From: Rhodosalinus sediminis
GTDB taxonomy: Bacteria; Pseudomonadota; Alphaproteobacteria; Rhodobacterales; Rhodobacteraceae
Assembly: GCF_003385555.1 (NCBI RefSeq)
Contig: NZ_QOHR01000019.1
Coordinates: 1-55,354, forward strand
DNA length: 55,354 nucleotides
Direction: 5' to 3'
A model generated the notes under the pieces. It ran no database searches. It had not been told where the DNA came from and saw only the letters and a program-made list of their open reading frames with translations. Shown piece by piece: positions 53,916 through 55,354 of the stretch (positions are counted from its first letter, which is position 1; each line of letters opens with the position of its first letter). Both the position numbers and the translations under genes were made by a program.

Positions 53916-54812
53916 TCAGAAAACAGCGCTGGGCGCTGTTTTCCCGACGAATGCGACGATGGCGACTTTGGTGGGTTTTCCGGCGGCGCGCAGCGCGGTG
54001 TATTTTACCTTGAGATCGGGATTGAAGCGCATGGCCACGAGGGCGGGCATGGAGAGGGCATCACGCAAGGGCTTTCGCCCGCCGCTGATGACGGCCTTTC
54101 CTTTCCATTGGCCGGTTTCGCGGGGGTGCGGGGCCGGGCTGGCGAGACGGCCGAGCTGTTTTCGCCCCATAGTGCCGAGGTCGGGCAGGAATGTCAGGAT
54201 CGCGGCGGCGGCCATCTGGCCGAGGCCGGGGATCGACCGCAGGATCTCGCGCTTGCGCGCCATGGCCTCGTTCCCGGCGGTGCGTTTCGCGATCTCCGCG
54301 TCCGGGTCCTCGATCCGCCGCTCGACCAGCGCCAGGCGCGTCCTGGTCTGGCGCTTGAGGACGCGGTTGCCCTGGGCCTGGCCACGGTTGCGCAAGCGCG
54401 TGCGCTCCTTGACAAGGCCCGTGCGCGCGACCTGCAAGTCTCTGAGTTCGCATGAATTTTCTGAAACGGACCGGTCTGGCTCCAGCGCGAGTGCCGCACC
54501 CATCCGTGCCAGTACGTGCGCATCGATAGCGTCAGTCTTGGCCCGCATGCGGCTGGCCTCGGCGCAGCGCCGGGCCTGCAACGGGGTGACCTTCACAAGA
54601 GGAAACCTGCCCGAGAGCACCGTCTCGAAGCCGCGGTGATACGGGCCCGTCGGCTCGAACACGATGCGCGCCACCGGCGCCTTGCCGAGCCATTTTATCA
54701 GAGCGCGACACCCCGCCGCCGAATTATCGAAGCGCTGTGCCGCGCCATCTTCCAGACGAAACACGTCCAGATGGGATTTCGATATGTCCACGCCAATGGT
54801 ATGCTCCGCCAT
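53916..54812 (-). pseudogene. IS110-family transposase, C-terminus cut off by a stop
   Basis: A DEDD transposase of 298 residues: Asp9 in IGVDISKSHLDVF, the glutamate in FEPTGPYHRG, KTDAIDAHVLARM, IPGLGQMAAAAIL, and ISGGRKPLRDAL, whose serine is likely the recombination residue. It stops at 53916-53918, after KVAIVAF. In the same frame beyond the stop, SLRKLLETANALVRADR and LWVEKAP follow and end at 53835-53837; that is the usual C-terminus. So the gene was originally 53835-54812, and an extra segment with a stop codon next to a 25-base palindrome interrupts it. The ATG at 54812 matches the family start. Confidence 0.85.
53919..53943. repeat. 25-base inverted repeat in the transposase gene
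   Basis: Arms GAAAACAGCGC and GCGCTGTTTTC are perfect around TGG. It abuts the in-frame stop of the transposase and occupies the segment that other IS110 transposases do not have. It may be a small inserted palindromic element. Confidence 0.75.
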
Positions 54813-55010
54813 CCTCGCCAGTCCTGTCCTTGTCATGCGTGGCTCACACACGCGTATCCGTTCAGGCCCTTGGTGAAGACGGCGGTCGATCAAACTCACA
54901 TACGGCCCCGATAGACCAAGGTGTGTGCGATCCGACCGCCGCCGCTGCCCGGCATATTTGAGATACCGGGCAGAGGCTCCCTTCTAACCCGGGAGCCCAT
55001 GAAGGTCATA
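54813..55010 (-). ncRNA. Structured leader of the IS110 element, candidate bridge RNA
   Basis: This non-coding stretch precedes the transposase, where IS110-group elements encode their target- and donor-binding bridge RNA. Hairpins are visible: TGCCCGG/CCGGGCA (54946-54952 with 54966-54972) and GGCTCCC/GGGAGCC (54975-54981 with 54991-54997). Further complementary pairs are CCTTGGT/ACCAAGG (54868-54874, 54915-54921) and GCGGTCGATC with a bulged partner at 54929-54939. The role is inferred from position and structure only; if the transposase is dead the RNA may be orphaned. Confidence 0.5.
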
Positions 55011-55354
55011 AGACAAGGTGATGGCGAACGGACGGCGACACGGCACTGTTCGCCATGCCCCTCGACCCCGTGGCGGGGCATGGCTCACCCCAGTTCGAAC
55101 CGGAGCGCAGAGAAGCGCGTGCCATTGATTTGGACCCGAGCGCCGGCGTTCGGCATCTCTCTCGGACGGATCGCGTTCGATGCCTCACTCGTCAGGGCGC
55201 GCGGCCGCCGTGCTGCAGATCAGACGCGTTCGGCGCGGTCTTCGAACCGGTGGCAGACACGCGCCTCACCATGGCCGCGACCGACCAGATGCCTGACCCG
55301 AACAAAGCCCTTGCCCCGCGGGAGCCGTCCATGTGTGGATACGCCCGGTTTTGC
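55011..55354. other. Right edge of the window, no supported gene
   Basis: I see no gene I can support. A 10-base-pair hairpin (GCCATGCCCC/GGGGCATGGC, 55052-55061 with 55075-55084) overlaps a second possible stem at 55021-55029/55049-55057. A frame starting at the ATG at 55290 runs off the window edge but is too short to judge. Confidence 0.4.

Larger units (their letters stand above)
53822..55010 (-). mobile_element. IS110-family insertion sequence (ends approximate)
   Basis: The element contains one DEDD transposase gene (53916-54812) and about 200 bases of structured sequence before it, the layout of the IS110 group. IS110 elements have no clear terminal inverted repeats, so the ends given are estimates: the right one from the end of the original transposase frame (53835), the left one from the last hairpin before plain sequence resumes. 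It lies next to two phage-like gene remnants. Confidence 0.7.

Noticed and set aside
55290-55354. Start of a gene running off the right edge
   Set aside because: Only 21 codons are visible, with no clear ribosome site or family motif.

Overview
The window is very GC-rich DNA whose gene content points to an alphaproteobacterium of the order Rhodobacterales (Rhodobacteraceae in the broad sense). The pointers are class I lysyl-tRNA synthetase, a short HisG paired with HisZ, PtsP next to lysC, adenosylcobalamin-dependent ribonucleotide reductase, DUF1178, DUF1489 and DUF4864 proteins, a CtrA-type site and an FNR-type site. I do not name a genus. It looks like a chromosomal core region that turns accessory only in the last 2.5 kb.

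Layout. 1-2.7 kb: a membrane-anchored hydrolase-like gene overlapping a cytochrome P450. 2.9-5.3 kb (minus): SDR oxidoreductase, DUF1178, Kdo transferase (waaA). 5.4-9 kb (plus): aspartate kinase and the nitrogen-PTS enzyme PtsP. 9-11.8 kb (minus): lipoprotein-release ABC transporter (lolD, lolC/E) and a lytic-transglycosylase lipoprotein. 11.9-18.8 kb: a HisC-like aminotransferase, a 2-oxoglutarate/Fe(II) oxygenase, tpiA overlapping a ferric-iron permease, a convergent iron-binding protein, and an Lrp regulator divergent from ferredoxin-NADP reductase. 20-21.6 kb: infC (apparently starting at AUA), a methyltransferase and tRNA-Met. 21.7-28.1 kb: class II ribonucleotide reductase, DUF1489, and the hisS-hisZ-hisG operon. 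28.4-33 kb (minus): epimerase, rhodanese, UspA, hemerythrin, monooxygenase-like protein, a kinase-like unknown and a ParA ATPase. 33.2-40 kb: a putative outer-membrane barrel, a HugZ-like protein, a beta-helix protein, CHAD, DUF4864 and lysS. 40-44.8 kb: TerB-like, PBP4, nadD, ettA. 44.9-50.5 kb (minus): a five-gene polyamine-type ABC transporter plus amidohydrolase operon. 50.8-52.9 kb: quinone oxidoreductase and an SPFH/GYF_2 protein. 53-55.35 kb: two phage-like gene remnants and a damaged IS110-family insertion sequence.

The strongest unusual signal is a complete XRE/Cro-type helix-turn-helix domain of about 70 residues, inserted in frame into the linker before the C-terminal part of the class II ribonucleotide reductase. 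The insert is about 57% GC by hand count, against about 74% on both sides, and uses codons that are rare in the neighbours. Other items are the AUA start of infC, a CtrA box between parA and an outer-membrane gene, an FNR-like box before the ferredoxin reductase, a family of hairpin-rich intergenic repeats, a run of three perfect palindromes after ettA, and an IS110 transposase cut short by an in-frame stop next to a 25-base palindrome, with a structured leader that could be its bridge RNA.

Most genes lie in short translationally coupled pairs (ATGA overlaps). No CRISPR array, rRNA or integrase was found.
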